Below, one piece after another: positions 12,720-22,881 of a stretch of 64,000 nt of DNA. The translations under genes were made by a program, and so were the position numbers. The DNA lies in contig OW285196.1 of NCBI GenBank assembly GCA_935421135.1, positions 5,251,001 through 5,315,000 of the forward strand. The letters run 5' to 3'. The stretch comes from Bugulina stolonifera (lineage: Eukaryota > Bryozoa > Gymnolaemata > Cheilostomatida > Bugulidae). Position 1 is the stretch's first letter, and each line of letters starts with the position of its first letter. The notes under the pieces are model-generated. The model saw only the letters and a list, made by a program, of their open reading frames with translations, searched no databases and was not told where the DNA came from.

Positions 12720-13717
12720 TGTAGTGAAACGAACCGCATTGGTGTAGTGGGCCTTCAACTCCCAGAGTCTCAAGGTCCATAACATTGAACACTGACATTA
12801 CAGCGTTAGCGCCTAGCCTCCCTTGGCTAGCCAGTCATTGACTCATAATGCATAGACATTACTAGCTACTAGTTACTAGCTACAGCTACATGTGTAATCC
12901 ACTCTATGTTTACTATTGTATTGTTACCCACCAATCATGTCGCTGTATTATCTGATATTATACTTACGTATTATAGCATGCTTTATATTATTGTCATTAT
13001 CCAATCATATTGTCGTACTGGTTTACTACTATTGTATTGGACACATACCTATCACTAACTAACTATACTTGCCTAGCATGTTTACAATTACGTAATCATC
13101 ACCTGATTACTGTCTACGTGACGTCGGGCGGAACCAGCCATGTTATTGCATCAGTTCCGGAGCCGACCCCATGTCGGATAGCCGATACCATGTCGGGCCC
13201 TTTTGGCCGGAAGTTTGTTATGTATATAAGGCAGTGCATTTTGTGTTGTGAATCAGTTGTTGATTGCGCTTGAATAAAGCAACATCTCCTAACTCAACCT
13301 ACAGAGGCTTACTCTTTAGACGGGTAACTCCACCTGAGAATCCTTTGGATTCAATACGGCTCGAGTTCACCTCATCCTAGGCTAAGCATATCTCTATCCA
13401 CCCCTTAGGCTTAGAGCTGATCTCGGGTTCTAATGAACCTAGCGTCGGACTTAGGTTCTCAAGGGTAGACATTCTTTTTTGCACTCCCTAGGAGTATAAA
13501 CTCTACATGACCTACGTCGGTCCTGAGCTCCAATGAGTCTCGGCATCGGCCTACGTCTGATATAATCTACAATCTACACTATAAAGAGCACCCATAACTG
13601 TTCACTCCTTTATGTAATGAGCAGAAGGTACACTTGGTCGGCCTCTACCACCGTCCAAGCCCTTCCCATACTTCTAGCCCTCGGCTCTTGTATGCAATAG
13701 CACTCAAAAACATTACA
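12720..13717 (+). mobile_element. solo LTR, family 2
   Basis: It opens with TGTAGTG and closes with CATTACA. TTAT flanks it on both sides (12716-12719, 13718-13721), a 4-bp target duplication. Internal signals are GTATATAAGG near 13211 and TTGAATAAAGC near 13270, followed by a long U5-like region with repeated GAGTATAAAC-type motifs. It is inserted in the CUB-gene intron, in the opposite orientation to that gene. Confidence 0.75.
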
Positions 13718-15407
13718 TTATTTTATTACTAAATAAAACAGTTCATCATCACTTTTTATTAAAAAGATAAGACCTAAGCTACGAGGCTTTTTATTTATTT
13801 CCTGTACGAAACATTACTAGCAGATCACTTAGCAGTTTAGTGACAGTTGAATGCAGCTGTAACCCTATAAAACCAACGAATAAACATGTATTTCGATGGC
13901 TTTTTTGGAAACCAACGATTAGGTGGAATTGATGGTGAATTATAGACCAACGAGAATCGCCATCCCTGGTAATGGCCCATTTTTCAATGGTTCCAATTCA
14001 ATTAAAGCATGAAGAAAGCAGCTACATTATTTATTAACTTTCTGGTTTGATCGAGGGGTCAATAACATTTTTGAAATACCTCTTTGAACTAGTAGCAAGC
14101 CCTAAATTGATAATATGCTACGTCAACTACAATGAATAGCGTGACAATTACTAGTGTAAATAATCAACACACTTGTGGGAGGAAATTGCATTCTAGTCGC
14201 CCATCACATACATTAAAAATATGCTTGGTTTATGACTAGTCTGAAATAGTCATAGGTGTAAATAACCTGGCATTGCCAGCTATCCACCTCCAGGACGCTG
14301 AGCAAAAATCCAATTCATCTCATTTCAATTCGGAGGCTTTCAATATTTTGACAATTCCCATCAAACCTGAATGTAAATTGGAATAAAACTGAGATTTCCA
14401 AAAGTATCAAAAAAATTTCATTCTAGCATCCATATTCTAAATTTGCAGCATAACATATAATATATAATTTTTGGCAGAGACCATAAGAAAGAAATTGAAA
14501 AGGTAGACAATTTGACTGAACAATTTTTATATACCGTACATGTACATGTACATGACTGCATGAAGCAAATGTGTACTATGTGTACTCAAATTAAATTAGC
14601 AAATTATTATTTTATTTTCTCAAATTTGAACAAGTATTTTAAATCTACTTTATTAAGAGCTTTACTTGAATTATTAAGATTTGTTTATATGTAGCCCCCA
14701 TGATAAAGGCTTGGTTAGATATCTGAGTGAATGCTGCTCTATTTTGCTGTAGTTGACGCCAAAAGTTGTTAATTTTAATTTTGATAGTGATTCAAAAAAA
14801 GGATTTTCCAGAGCTTTTGAAGCATCCACAAAGCCAAATGACTAATCAACAACAAGCCCGCTTCACCATGCTTCAATTGAGCTAAAATTATTAATAAATA
14901 GGCTACTACTGCAAAGTGAAGTGAGATAGTTGACGCCAAAGTAATGTGAATAACGCAATGTACATGACTTGTAATGTGGTGGAATTGTCCAACCGTGTGT
15001 GTGGGCTGATTGCCGCTGTACATGTACATGCGGCCGTTGAAGCATCCTTTAAATGGGGTTGCCGAGATGGCCGTGATAGTAGCGGCTTCAGACACATGCT
15101 AGGCACAGTGCCGGAGGTTGGCGATTCGAGACCACATTGCTCCCCAGGAAAAAGTCCACAACAGTAATTTGGCCAAAATCAAGAGAGGATAACTTCACAT
15201 GATATATGTGCCCTGCAGTCTAATAATATCCTACCTGTTCCTAAACACTTATAGAAACACCTGCACATGCTAGTTTACCTTATGGAAAAGAATACAATCT
15301 ATAAATAAGACAAAGCTTGGATAAGGTTTTACATTCAAAAAGCCAGCATAAAAAAAGTTCTAGGAGGGCATTATTTTATTTTATCTCTTCATAACACCAG
15401 CTTAGGT
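13718..15407. other. non-coding stretch, nothing recognised
   Basis: Intronic AT-rich DNA with TACATGTACATG palindromes near 14537 and 15017. The overlapping small frames on both strands at 14775-15167 are shadows of one another without domains. Confidence 0.5.
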
Positions 15408-15611
15408 TGTTATATAGTGGATTACGACTGCCCAAAGCGTCTCGTAAGAGACTACGCTAAAGGTCGGAGCTGATTGGCCAACCGGACGACGAAGGACTAC
15501 GCTACAAGCCGAGAGGATTAGGAAGACTATTCATCCCTTATCTTCATGAACTTCGGTGAGTGAAGACGTACCTAACTACGCTAAGTATATTACGAACCTG
15601 ACTATTAAACA
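15408..15611 (+). repeat. R1 5' LTR
   Basis: Starts TGTTATATAG and ends TTAAACA. It is short for an LTR. A GTGAGT at 15556-15561 is a possible splice donor for a subgenomic RNA that would express the third ORF. Confidence 0.93.
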
Positions 15612-15630
15612 TGGCGCAGTTGGCAAGATA
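15612..15630 (+). promoter_or_regulatory. R1 primer binding site
   Basis: TGGCGCAGTTGGCAAGAT follows the LTR immediately and begins with TGG, complementary to the CCA end of a tRNA. The primer tRNA was not identified. Confidence 0.7.
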
Positions 15631-15964
15631 ATTTTTTATTATTATTGTTAAACTGAAAGGTATTACTGGTTACAACTGAGATAATCAAGAGCACCCTTCG
15701 GGGGAGGAGTAGCAGTCACTCAAGGAGGAGTGACTGTGAGTGAGTAGCGTAGTGTAGCCTTAAGGACTTAGTGACTCACTAGTCCTTGACTGCACTACGT
15801 GAGGGGTAGCGTAGTTACGTGAATGTAACGTGACTACGTGAGTGTAGAGTAGAGAGTTTTTGTAGCGTAGCCACATGAGAGTACCGTGGCTACGTGAGAG
15901 TAAAGTGGTAAAGTGTTTCAGTAGCGTAGTCACGTCAGTTTAGCGTGGCTACGTGAGTGGAGAG

Positions 15965-16185
15965 GTTAGAGTTAGAGCAGTGTTAGAGCTAGAGTAGTGT
16001 TAGAGATAGAGTTAGAGTAGTGTTAGAGATAGAGTGAGAGTAGTGTTAGAGTTAAAGTAAGTGTTAGAGTTAGAGTAGTGTTAGAGATAGAGTGGGAGTA
16101 GTGTTAGAGTTAAAGTAAGTGTTAGAGTTAGAGTAGTGTTAGAGCCAGAGTAAAGTTAGAGTGTGAGAGAGTGTAGCACAGCAGA
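15965..16185 (+). repeat. leader minisatellite upstream of gag
   Basis: The 5' leader contains imperfect repeats of GTTAGAG(A/T)TAGAGTAGT, and before it repeats of GTAGCGTAGTCACGTGAG-like units (about 15780-15960). They could contribute to RNA folding or packaging, but nothing in the sequence proves that. Confidence 0.7.
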
Positions 16186-16191
16186 GCTAAA

Positions 16192-17379
16192 ATGGCTGCT
16201 GCTGCAGGCGTAGACTTAACGAGCTTCCCTAAACTAAAGATTGAAGGGAGTGATGTAAGTGGCTGTTGGTCTGAATGGCTAACAGATTTCGAAATAGCGG
16301 TGGAAGTAGCCACCTTTAATATGGGTAAAGAAGGACCCAATGAGGCACGAGTGAATAGGTTTAGGGGTAGGTCTAAACTACTGGCCCTACTCAGCGCGGC
16401 AGGGAGAGATGGTAAAGCTGTCCTCACTGCCTCAGGCTTCGATCTGAAAGACAACGCAGACGATGCCTACGATAGAGGTCTTAAAATATTAAAAGATCAT
16501 TTTGAGCAAAAAGATAGCTTCTTTTTAAGGCATAATAGATTCATTACTGCATCACAAGCATGTGATGAAGAATTTCATACTTACCTACTCAGGGTAGAAA
16601 GATTGGGTAGGGATTTGGATTTTGGCGAACAAGCTGAGGTACATAGACTGCGCCTCGCTGTTTCAGTCGCAGTTAACGGTTTACGCAAAAGCTCGCTCAG
16701 GCAATTACTTTACCAGCGAGCTGAACTCGCCTGGGAAGACCTGGTGAAAGCGCTCAAAGCGAGAGATACTGCTAAAAAAGAGGATGACCTCCTCTCCAGG
16801 CAGTCTAACGTAGAACAGACTTCTAGGGCCGATAGACCCATCAAACAAGAAGTGTGCAAGGTAGACTCTGACAAACAGAGCTACCGTAATGTAAGCAAAT
16901 ATAATACTGACGAATCAGATGAATCATCTGTATGTAATGTAACTAGACGCAGATCTAGACATAAGTATAGACCTAGAAGTACTAGTAGAGATAGTAGTAC
17001 TAGCAACGGCTCCTACAGTCGTTACAATTCTAGGAGGTATTCTAAGTATAGACCTAGAAGTAGAAGTTATGAGAGTAAGGAATCCTACCAACGTAGAGAT
17101 TCTAGCAATGGCAGTTATTCTAGATACTCCCCTAGTAGGAGGAATAGACAAAAAGACTCTCGTTGCTATCACTGTAGTAAGCAAGGACACCACACAAGGG
17201 AGTGCCCTACGGTGACCTGTCATGTATGTGATAAGAAAGGCCACATCTCCAGGGATTGTCGGTCCAGGTGGAGTGAACGCCACCCCAAAGACCCCCAAAG
17301 TCCTCCCATGCAACAGAGGGAATCTAGAAGGGACTACAGGAGCCCCTCTAGAGTGCACAGAGTCAGATTTCCTAGCTGA
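16192..17379 (+). CDS. gag: R1 Gag polyprotein
   Basis: A 395-residue Gag, the structural protein of the retrotransposon particle. The start has an AAAATGG context. Residues about 1-200 are the helical capsid-like region (LTSFPKLKIEG, then YLLRVERLGRDLDFGEQ). Residues about 230-320 are rich in Arg, Ser and Tyr. Two CCHC zinc knuckles close the protein (CYHCSKQGHHTREC and CHVCDKKGHISRDC), marking nucleocapsid. The frame ends in TGA directly followed by CTA GAG, and pol continues in the same frame without another stop, so Gag-Pol is probably made by stop-codon readthrough. Confidence 0.93.
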   Translation: MAAAAGVDLTSFPKLKIEGSDVSGCWSEWLTDFEIAVEVATFNMGKEGPNEARVNRFRGRSKLLALLSAAGRDGKAVLTASGFDLKDNADDAYDRGLKILKDHFEQKDSFFLRHNRFITASQACDEEFHTYLLRVERLGRDLDFGEQAEVHRLRLAVSVAVNGLRKSSLRQLLYQRAELAWEDLVKALKARDTAKKEDDLLSRQSNVEQTSRADRPIKQEVCKVDSDKQSYRNVSKYNTDESDESSVCNVTRRRSRHKYRPRSTSRDSSTSNGSYSRYNSRRYSKYRPRSRSYESKESYQRRDSSNGSYSRYSPSRRNRQKDSRCYHCSKQGHHTRECPTVTCHVCDKKGHISRDCRSRWSERHPKDPQSPPMQQRESRRDYRSPSRVHRVRFPS

Positions 17380-17412
17380 CTAGAGAGTAAAACAAATACA
17401 CTCAACCGTACC

Positions 17413-20400
17413 TTGTCAGTAAACAACAAGTCTATTGATTTTGTATTAGACACTGGGGCAGATGTCTCAGTTCTTACGGAAGAGTCCCATTCCCAATTGG
17501 ACTCTATTATGTCTCAACCCAAGACTCTATTAAGTGGAGCAGATGGGAGTCCCCTTAATGTTCTTGGTATGACTACTGTAACTGTGAAAAGTACTTATAG
17601 TAGCATCGACACTGACATGTACATACTTAGGGGTTCCAAAAGGAATCTCCTAGGCTTGAGCGATATTAGACGGCTTAATTTATTAGCTGTAGTTAATAGT
17701 ATAGTAGGTACCAAGGAGTTCGACCCTATGTCAGAGTTTCCTAAACTCTTCACAGGGTTGGGCACATTGCCAGGTATATTTAAGATTAAGCTTAGACCTA
17801 ATGCAGAACCCAAATGCTTATTTGCACCTCGTTCTATAGCAGCAGGTTTAAGAGATAAGGCCAAAACGGAACTTGACAACATGTTGCGGGATGGCATTAT
17901 AGACAGAGTGGAAGAACCCACTGATTGGTGTTCTGGTCTCACAATTGCTCCCAAAGCAGGAGGCAAGATCAGAATGTGCATAGATCTAACAAATCTAAAC
18001 AAATGTGTAGCGCGTGCAGTATACCCGCTACCACGTATTTCTGACATGCTTAGTCAACTATCTAGTTGTAAGATGTTCTCGAAACTCGATGCGGGATTTT
18101 GGCAAGTGAAACTGGAACCCAAGAGTAGATTACTCACTACTTTTGTGACTCCTTGGGGAAGGTTTTGCTTCAATCGTATGCCCTTTGGCATTTCGTCGGC
18201 ACCTGAATATTTTCAGAGTGCTATGGAAAAAATATTAGTAGGTTTACTAGGTGTCATCTGTTTAATGGATGATATCTTGGTTTTTGGTAAGACCGCCAAT
18301 GAACATTGGCACCGTCTTAGAAAGGTACTCTTACAATTAGAGAAAGCAGGGCTGACACTGAAAAAGGAGAAATGCGAATTCGGTGTTAATGAGATTAAGT
18401 TTCTTGGACATCTGGTAAGCTCTACCGGAGTCAAACCAGACCCAGATAAAATCAAAGCGATTTTAGAGATGCAACCTCCTCAAAATAAATCGGAGGCACG
18501 TCGATTTACTGGAATGACAAATTATCTTAGTAAATTCAGTGCCAAATTAGCAGGACTGAGTATACCTATATACGCAGTCTCTGGGTCTAAAGCGGAATGG
18601 CTGTGGGGTCCACCCCAACAGGAAGCCTTTGACCAAATAAAAGAGGAGATGACCAAGTCACCTATCCTGTGCCCTTTTGACTTGAACAAAAGGCACCGTG
18701 TTTCAGCAGACGCAAGCAAAAATGCGTTAGGGGCAGTTTTACTGCAACTCGACGAGGAAGGCAATGGCCGACCCATGGAGTATGCTTCACGCAAAATGAC
18801 GGATGCCAAAGTAAAATATGCTATGGTAGAGAAGGAGGCTCTAGCCATAACTTGGGCATGTGAGAAGTTCGACTACTATTTAGTAGGTAGGCGATTTGAG
18901 ATCGAAACTGACCACAAATCATTAATATCCATCTTAGGTGAAAAAGATTTATCTGATTTACCTATTAGGGTACAACGCTTTAAAATGAGGTTAATGAGGT
19001 ATGATTATGTCATTTTCCACACGCCTGGTACAGAAATGTACTTAGCAGATACTTTAAGTAGACCCAATAATCCTACTTATAGTACAGTAGATTTAATAAA
19101 ATCTAACGAGACAGAAATGTTTATAGGTTCTGTCTTAGCCTCCTCACCCTACGTAGATTGTAGAGAGGAGGAAATACGTAAAGTATTGTTACAGGACCCC
19201 GCCTGTCAGTTACTGGTAGAATATATTAGTGACAGGTGGCCTAAACGTAAGAAAATCACTAATGAGGAGTTACTTACAGTGTATCCTAGCAGAGATAGGC
19301 TATCTATCTATAACGGAATAGTATTCTATAATTCTAGAATGTATGTACCCTTAGCATTAAGGAGAGAGTACCTGGAAAGGTGCCACGAGGGACACCAAGG
19401 TGTTTCTAAGAGTTACAGACGGGCACAACGCCACTTTTGGTGGCCTGGGCTGTATAACGATATTACATATCATGTAGAGAGATGTAATATATGTATTATG
19501 CATAGAGAAGTCAAACACCAACCACTAACACTGGCAGCTATGCCCAGTGGTCCATGGGAGGTGATAGGGGCTGACTTATTTATATTCCGTAATCAAACGT
19601 ACATTGTTGTTATCGATTACTATTCTAGGTGGATCGAGGCCAAACCTGTTGCCTCTCATTCATCAGACTCGATAATCGAGACCCTACAGGGGGTATTCTC
19701 ATGCTTTGGGATGCCTAAAGTGTTTCGTTCAGACAATGAACGGTGCTTTGCTAGTCATGCATTTAGAAATTATGCTTCCTTACATGGCTTTACGTTAGTC
19801 ACGAGCAGCCCTCGCTATCCTCAATCTAATGGGTTAGCAGAAAGTGCTGTCAAAACAATTAAACGGTTATGGGAGAAAACTAATGATAAACATAGTGCTC
19901 TTCTTGTATATAGGACTACACCATTGTCCACAGGGTATTCACCAAGTGAATTAATGTTTGGTAGGACCATTAGGAATAACCTAGGGACCCCCTACCTCAG
20001 TGATGTTGATTATGAAGCATTTGAATGTAAGGAGACTATTAAACGCAGAAAATTTAAATCAAAGTTTGATAACAAGAAAGGTACTTCCCTTTTACCTAAA
20101 TTGGAAATAGGGGATGTCGTTTGGGTTAAAGCCCCTACGGATCCAGGTAATCGAGGAGTGGTGGTCCGAAAGGACAACACGCCTCACAGCTATTGGGTAG
20201 AGATAGGGGATAGTCAAGTACGTAGGAATAGAAAACACCTATTTATTATGTTTGAACCCTACGATACTAACTACGGCAGGCCTCCATCTTCGGATGAGGA
20301 TATGCCAGAGTGGAGTGAACACATTTCTGGTGATAACTCTATCGTAACCCCAGCTTCTAGTGCTAACGCTAACGATGTAGAACGGGATACTAACGCTTTC

Positions 20401-20646
20401 CCTAGTGACCTTGCTAACCATACTGTGTGTGACCAGGCCCCTAGTGAGACAAGTGGCCACCTTGATGGCGAGCCTATAGTAGGCCCTTCGGGGACTCCAT
20501 CCCCAGCCTCACCAGCCGATCTCCCGGTTGAGCCTGAGCCCCCTGACATCACCAAGGGGCAGGGGAGCGGTTCTACGTTGTTTAAACCAACGGAGGACAA
20601 CGTGGTTAAAACACGCTCCGGAAGAACCGTTAAGAAAAGAAACTAA
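17413..20646 (+). CDS. pol: R1 Pol polyprotein (protease, RT, RNase H, integrase)
   Basis: About 1,077 residues are open from 17413, and the frame is continuous with gag from 17380. In order: aspartic protease (VLDTGADVSVLTE), reverse transcriptase with the catalytic LMDD near residue 284, RNase H (RVSADASKNALGAVLL, EKEALAITWACEKFDYYL), then integrase with the HHCC zinc site (HEGHQG ... CNIC), a DDE core (GADLF, RSDNERCF, NGLAES) and a C-terminal VRRNRKHLF segment like the Ty3 GPY/F module. At about residue 226 the RT reads KLDAGFWQ where R2 has two more residues (Asn-Ser) between Ala and Gly, a 6-nt deletion next to the catalytic Asp. The C-terminal 150 residues are acidic and Pro/Ser-rich. 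There is no ATG at the start; expression is probably as Gag-Pol. Confidence 0.93.
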   Translation: MSVNNKSIDFVLDTGADVSVLTEESHSQLDSIMSQPKTLLSGADGSPLNVLGMTTVTVKSTYSSIDTDMYILRGSKRNLLGLSDIRRLNLLAVVNSIVGTKEFDPMSEFPKLFTGLGTLPGIFKIKLRPNAEPKCLFAPRSIAAGLRDKAKTELDNMLRDGIIDRVEEPTDWCSGLTIAPKAGGKIRMCIDLTNLNKCVARAVYPLPRISDMLSQLSSCKMFSKLDAGFWQVKLEPKSRLLTTFVTPWGRFCFNRMPFGISSAPEYFQSAMEKILVGLLGVICLMDDILVFGKTANEHWHRLRKVLLQLEKAGLTLKKEKCEFGVNEIKFLGHLVSSTGVKPDPDKIKAILEMQPPQNKSEARRFTGMTNYLSKFSAKLAGLSIPIYAVSGSKAEWLWGPPQQEAFDQIKEEMTKSPILCPFDLNKRHRVSADASKNALGAVLLQLDEEGNGRPMEYASRKMTDAKVKYAMVEKEALAITWACEKFDYYLVGRRFEIETDHKSLISILGEKDLSDLPIRVQRFKMRLMRYDYVIFHTPGTEMYLADTLSRPNNPTYSTVDLIKSNETEMFIGSVLASSPYVDCREEEIRKVLLQDPACQLLVEYISDRWPKRKKITNEELLTVYPSRDRLSIYNGIVFYNSRMYVPLALRREYLERCHEGHQGVSKSYRRAQRHFWWPGLYNDITYHVERCNICIMHREVKHQPLTLAAMPSGPWEVIGADLFIFRNQTYIVVIDYYSRWIEAKPVASHSSDSIIETLQGVFSCFGMPKVFRSDNERCFASHAFRNYASLHGFTLVTSSPRYPQSNGLAESAVKTIKRLWEKTNDKHSALLVYRTTPLSTGYSPSELMFGRTIRNNLGTPYLSDVDYEAFECKETIKRRKFKSKFDNKKGTSLLPKLEIGDVVWVKAPTDPGNRGVVVRKDNTPHSYWVEIGDSQVRRNRKHLFIMFEPYDTNYGRPPSSDEDMPEWSEHISGDNSIVTPASSANANDVERDTNAFPSDLANHTVCDQAPSETSGHLDGEPIVGPSGTPSPASPADLPVEPEPPDITKGQGSGSTLFKPTEDNVVKTRSGRTVKKRN

Positions 20647-20726
20647 TATTGTATACTATCAATAAATTTTGTTGTTGTTACAGGTTTCTGGAGATATCAC
20701 AGAGTTACAGAGTTACTTTGTAGCAG

Positions 20727-21977
20727 ATGACGGAGGTAGCGAGCGGGGGAGGGCAACCTCCTGGTCGTCAGCCGCCTGGTGGAGGCGGTGGCGGGCGTCC
20801 CCCTGCCGATGGGAGCAGCAAGGAGGGGAAAGGCGGGCCCGGCAAGGGTCGGAAGGCCTACGGAAAAAAAGGCGATAAATGGTGCAACCATTGCGCAAGG
20901 CTAAGGGACCACTTAGCTAAGGACTGCCCCGGATTCGTCTGCAGGAGGTGCCACGAATGGGGACACTACGCTGCCAGCTGCAAGGTAGTGATTTGCACCT
21001 GGTGTGGAGAGCGCGGACATGTCATGAGGTCATGTCCTGTCGGAGGAGCTAGCTACTCCAATAGCAAGAAGAGGAAGCACCGCTCTTCTAGCCCGGCAGA
21101 CGCTGAGGGGCCAGCACCCAAAGCGTCGGGGGTAGAACCCTCTGTGTCCTACGCACAGAAGGTTAGCGGCAAAGGGAAGAGGGCTAGCTCTTCTCTCTTA
21201 GCGCAAGTTTCCACCTTCCTGAGTGGAATCCGCAGTAGTTCTGCCATGACTACTGACGACTTCTCGAGGAGAAGTACGGCTCTTGGTGAAAGAGAAGAGG
21301 CACTTCGGCGCCAATATGAACTCGGACTGAGTGAGATAGCTAGAGAGAGAGCTGCTCTTCAGAAAGAGTACGATGATGGTGAACCGGTAAGGGAAGCCAT
21401 CAGGAACCTAGAACTGGCTACCAGGCAGTTCACCCAAGGTTCCACGTCTGATGTTGCTACAGCTCCTGTAACACCAGTAAGACCAAGTACCAGTGCGGAG
21501 TCCGAGAACTCTTCTGGTACTCGAGAGAGGGTGGAGTCTCCCCTGGAGACCAAACCCGCAGAGACAGTGCAGGGTGCACAAGAATGCGGCTCTGCCCCGG
21601 CAGAAGAGGAGCCCCAGGCTCAACTCGCAGAGACAGTGCAGGGTGCACAAGAATGCGGCTCTGCCCCGGCAGAAGAGGAGCCCCAGGCTCAACGAGAAAT
21701 GGTGCATCGGAGCGAAGCACCAGCAGTAAGGGAAGGGTCCCTTGTCTCTGCCCATGGAGGGGATGTTGTCGAGGACAACTTAACAGAGATGGAGTCTCTC
21801 TGGGAAGCCCATCGCTCAGGGAGTGAGTCGAGTCTGGTTTCCAGGCTTGAACGCACCACAATGAGAAGTGTCAGCCCTGCTGGGAGCAGCGACACTTTAT
21901 GCGGCAGCGAGGAGGACGAAGGGCAGGGCCTTTGTACCTCAGCCACGGACTCTGGAGAAGTCGGTGGTAGCGGATAA
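20727..21977 (+). CDS. R1 third ORF: zinc-knuckle, coiled-coil protein
   Basis: A 416-residue protein in the position where env would be. Residues 1-50 are Gly/Pro/Lys-rich. Residues 53-103 hold three zinc knuckles (CNHC...HLAKDC, CRRCHEWGHYAASC, CTWCGERGHVMRSC). Residues about 175-240 form a charged heptad-like coiled coil (EREEALRRQYELGLSEIARE). The C-terminal third is acidic and includes a perfect 69-bp (23-residue) direct duplication starting at 21558 and 21627. No signal peptide or membrane segment is seen, so it is not an envelope protein. A TTGTTACAG acceptor at 20683, 43 bp upstream, suggests a spliced mRNA. R2 has a protein of the same plan. Function unknown; nucleic-acid binding is likely from the knuckles. 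Confidence 0.85.
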   Translation: MTEVASGGGQPPGRQPPGGGGGGRPPADGSSKEGKGGPGKGRKAYGKKGDKWCNHCARLRDHLAKDCPGFVCRRCHEWGHYAASCKVVICTWCGERGHVMRSCPVGGASYSNSKKRKHRSSSPADAEGPAPKASGVEPSVSYAQKVSGKGKRASSSLLAQVSTFLSGIRSSSAMTTDDFSRRSTALGEREEALRRQYELGLSEIARERAALQKEYDDGEPVREAIRNLELATRQFTQGSTSDVATAPVTPVRPSTSAESENSSGTRERVESPLETKPAETVQGAQECGSAPAEEEPQAQLAETVQGAQECGSAPAEEEPQAQREMVHRSEAPAVREGSLVSAHGGDVVEDNLTEMESLWEAHRSGSESSLVSRLERTTMRSVSPAGSSDTLCGSEEDEGQGLCTSATDSGEVGGSG

Positions 21978-22258
21978 GGCCGGGAGGGCCTTATAGCGGC
22001 TGACAGGTTCCCTACCTGCAGCAACTCGATGATGAAACGAAGGGACGCACCAGAAGGCTAGTCCTTTCGATCTGAGAGCATCCTTGAAGCTACCACTGGG
22101 GAGTGGTAAGAAGGGCCATACGCTGGCACTACGGCCTTTAGTATAAGACACTCAGGGTCCTCCTGATGTTAGCCACGAGTGTAATGTTTATGTGTTGCGT
22201 GTATACTCGCATCTGTATATTACAGGAAACGGAGAGACCCGACCGAGAGAAGGGGGCA

Positions 22259-22462
22259 TGTTATATAGTGGATTACGACTGCCCAAAGCGTCTCGTAAGA
22301 GACTACGCTAAAGGTCGGAGCTGATTGGCCAACCGGACGACGAAGGTCTACGCTACAAGCCGAGAGGATTAGGAAGACTATTCATCCCTTATCTTCATGA
22401 ACTTCGGTGAGTGAAGAGGTACCTAACTACGCTAAGTATATTACGAACCTGACTATTAAACA
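22259..22462 (+). repeat. R1 3' LTR
   Basis: Matches the 5' LTR except at about two positions (for example GAAGGTC versus GAAGGAC). A purine-rich tract, GAGAGAAGGGGGCA, lies directly upstream and is the likely polypurine tract. Confidence 0.93.
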
Positions 22463-22569
22463 TAGGTAAACATTCATGCATATTTAACAATATTATGCAA
22501 TGATTTAATTGAAAAATAAATTATTCCAGTAACAGTGAGCAAACTTCATAGCACTGTTTTCGGTCTTTG

Positions 22570-22812
22570 ACCCCCTGTAACGCTGCATCATATGACTTAA
22601 TGCTAACACTGGAAGCTGTTCAGGCCCTTTGAGGCATGGTTAAATAATGTTGGAGAAGTTTTGAAAGAAAATTCAGACCCCAGTTACATAACCTTAAGCA
22701 TTGAGCCTATGACTTTATGCTAAAACTACATGTAAAAGCTGTTCAGGCCCTTCTAGACATGGCTAAAAATGTGGAGAGAATTTTGATAAAGATTCTGACC
22801 CCAGTTGCATAA
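22570..22812. repeat. tandem duplication, about 125 bp x 2
   Basis: Two imperfect copies share GACTT(A/T)ATGCTAA, GCTGTTCAGGCCCTT and GACCCCAGTT(A/G)CATAAC. Non-coding, in the CUB-gene intron. Confidence 0.7.
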
Positions 22813-22881
22813 CTTTAAAATAGAAACTAAATCCGTGGCTGGTCAAGAAAGAATATGTTGATCGTATAATAATAAATGTAC

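Larger units (their letters stand above)
15408..22462 (+). mobile_element. R1: complete Ty3/gypsy LTR retrotransposon with a third ORF
   Basis: Two 204-bp LTRs (15408-15611, 22259-22462) flank a primer binding site, gag, pol and an extra ORF. TAGGT directly before and after (15403-15407, 22463-22467) is a 5-bp target duplication. The LTRs differ at about two positions by eye, so the insertion is recent. Domain order in pol (protease, RT, RNase H, integrase) places it in Ty3/gypsy (Metaviridae). It lies in a host CUB-gene intron in the opposite orientation. Despite intact frames, the RT carries a two-residue deletion beside its motif A aspartate, so this copy may be inactive. Confidence 0.95.

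Noticed and set aside
16924..17358. Antisense frames over gag and pol (also 17595-18848, 20239-20600, 41483-42529 and others)
   Set aside because: Shadows of the sense frames with no recognisable domain.
20727..21977. An env gene in R1 (and at 39054-37975 in R2)
   Set aside because: The position fits, but there is no signal peptide, transmembrane segment or glycoprotein pattern; zinc knuckles and a coiled coil are present instead.
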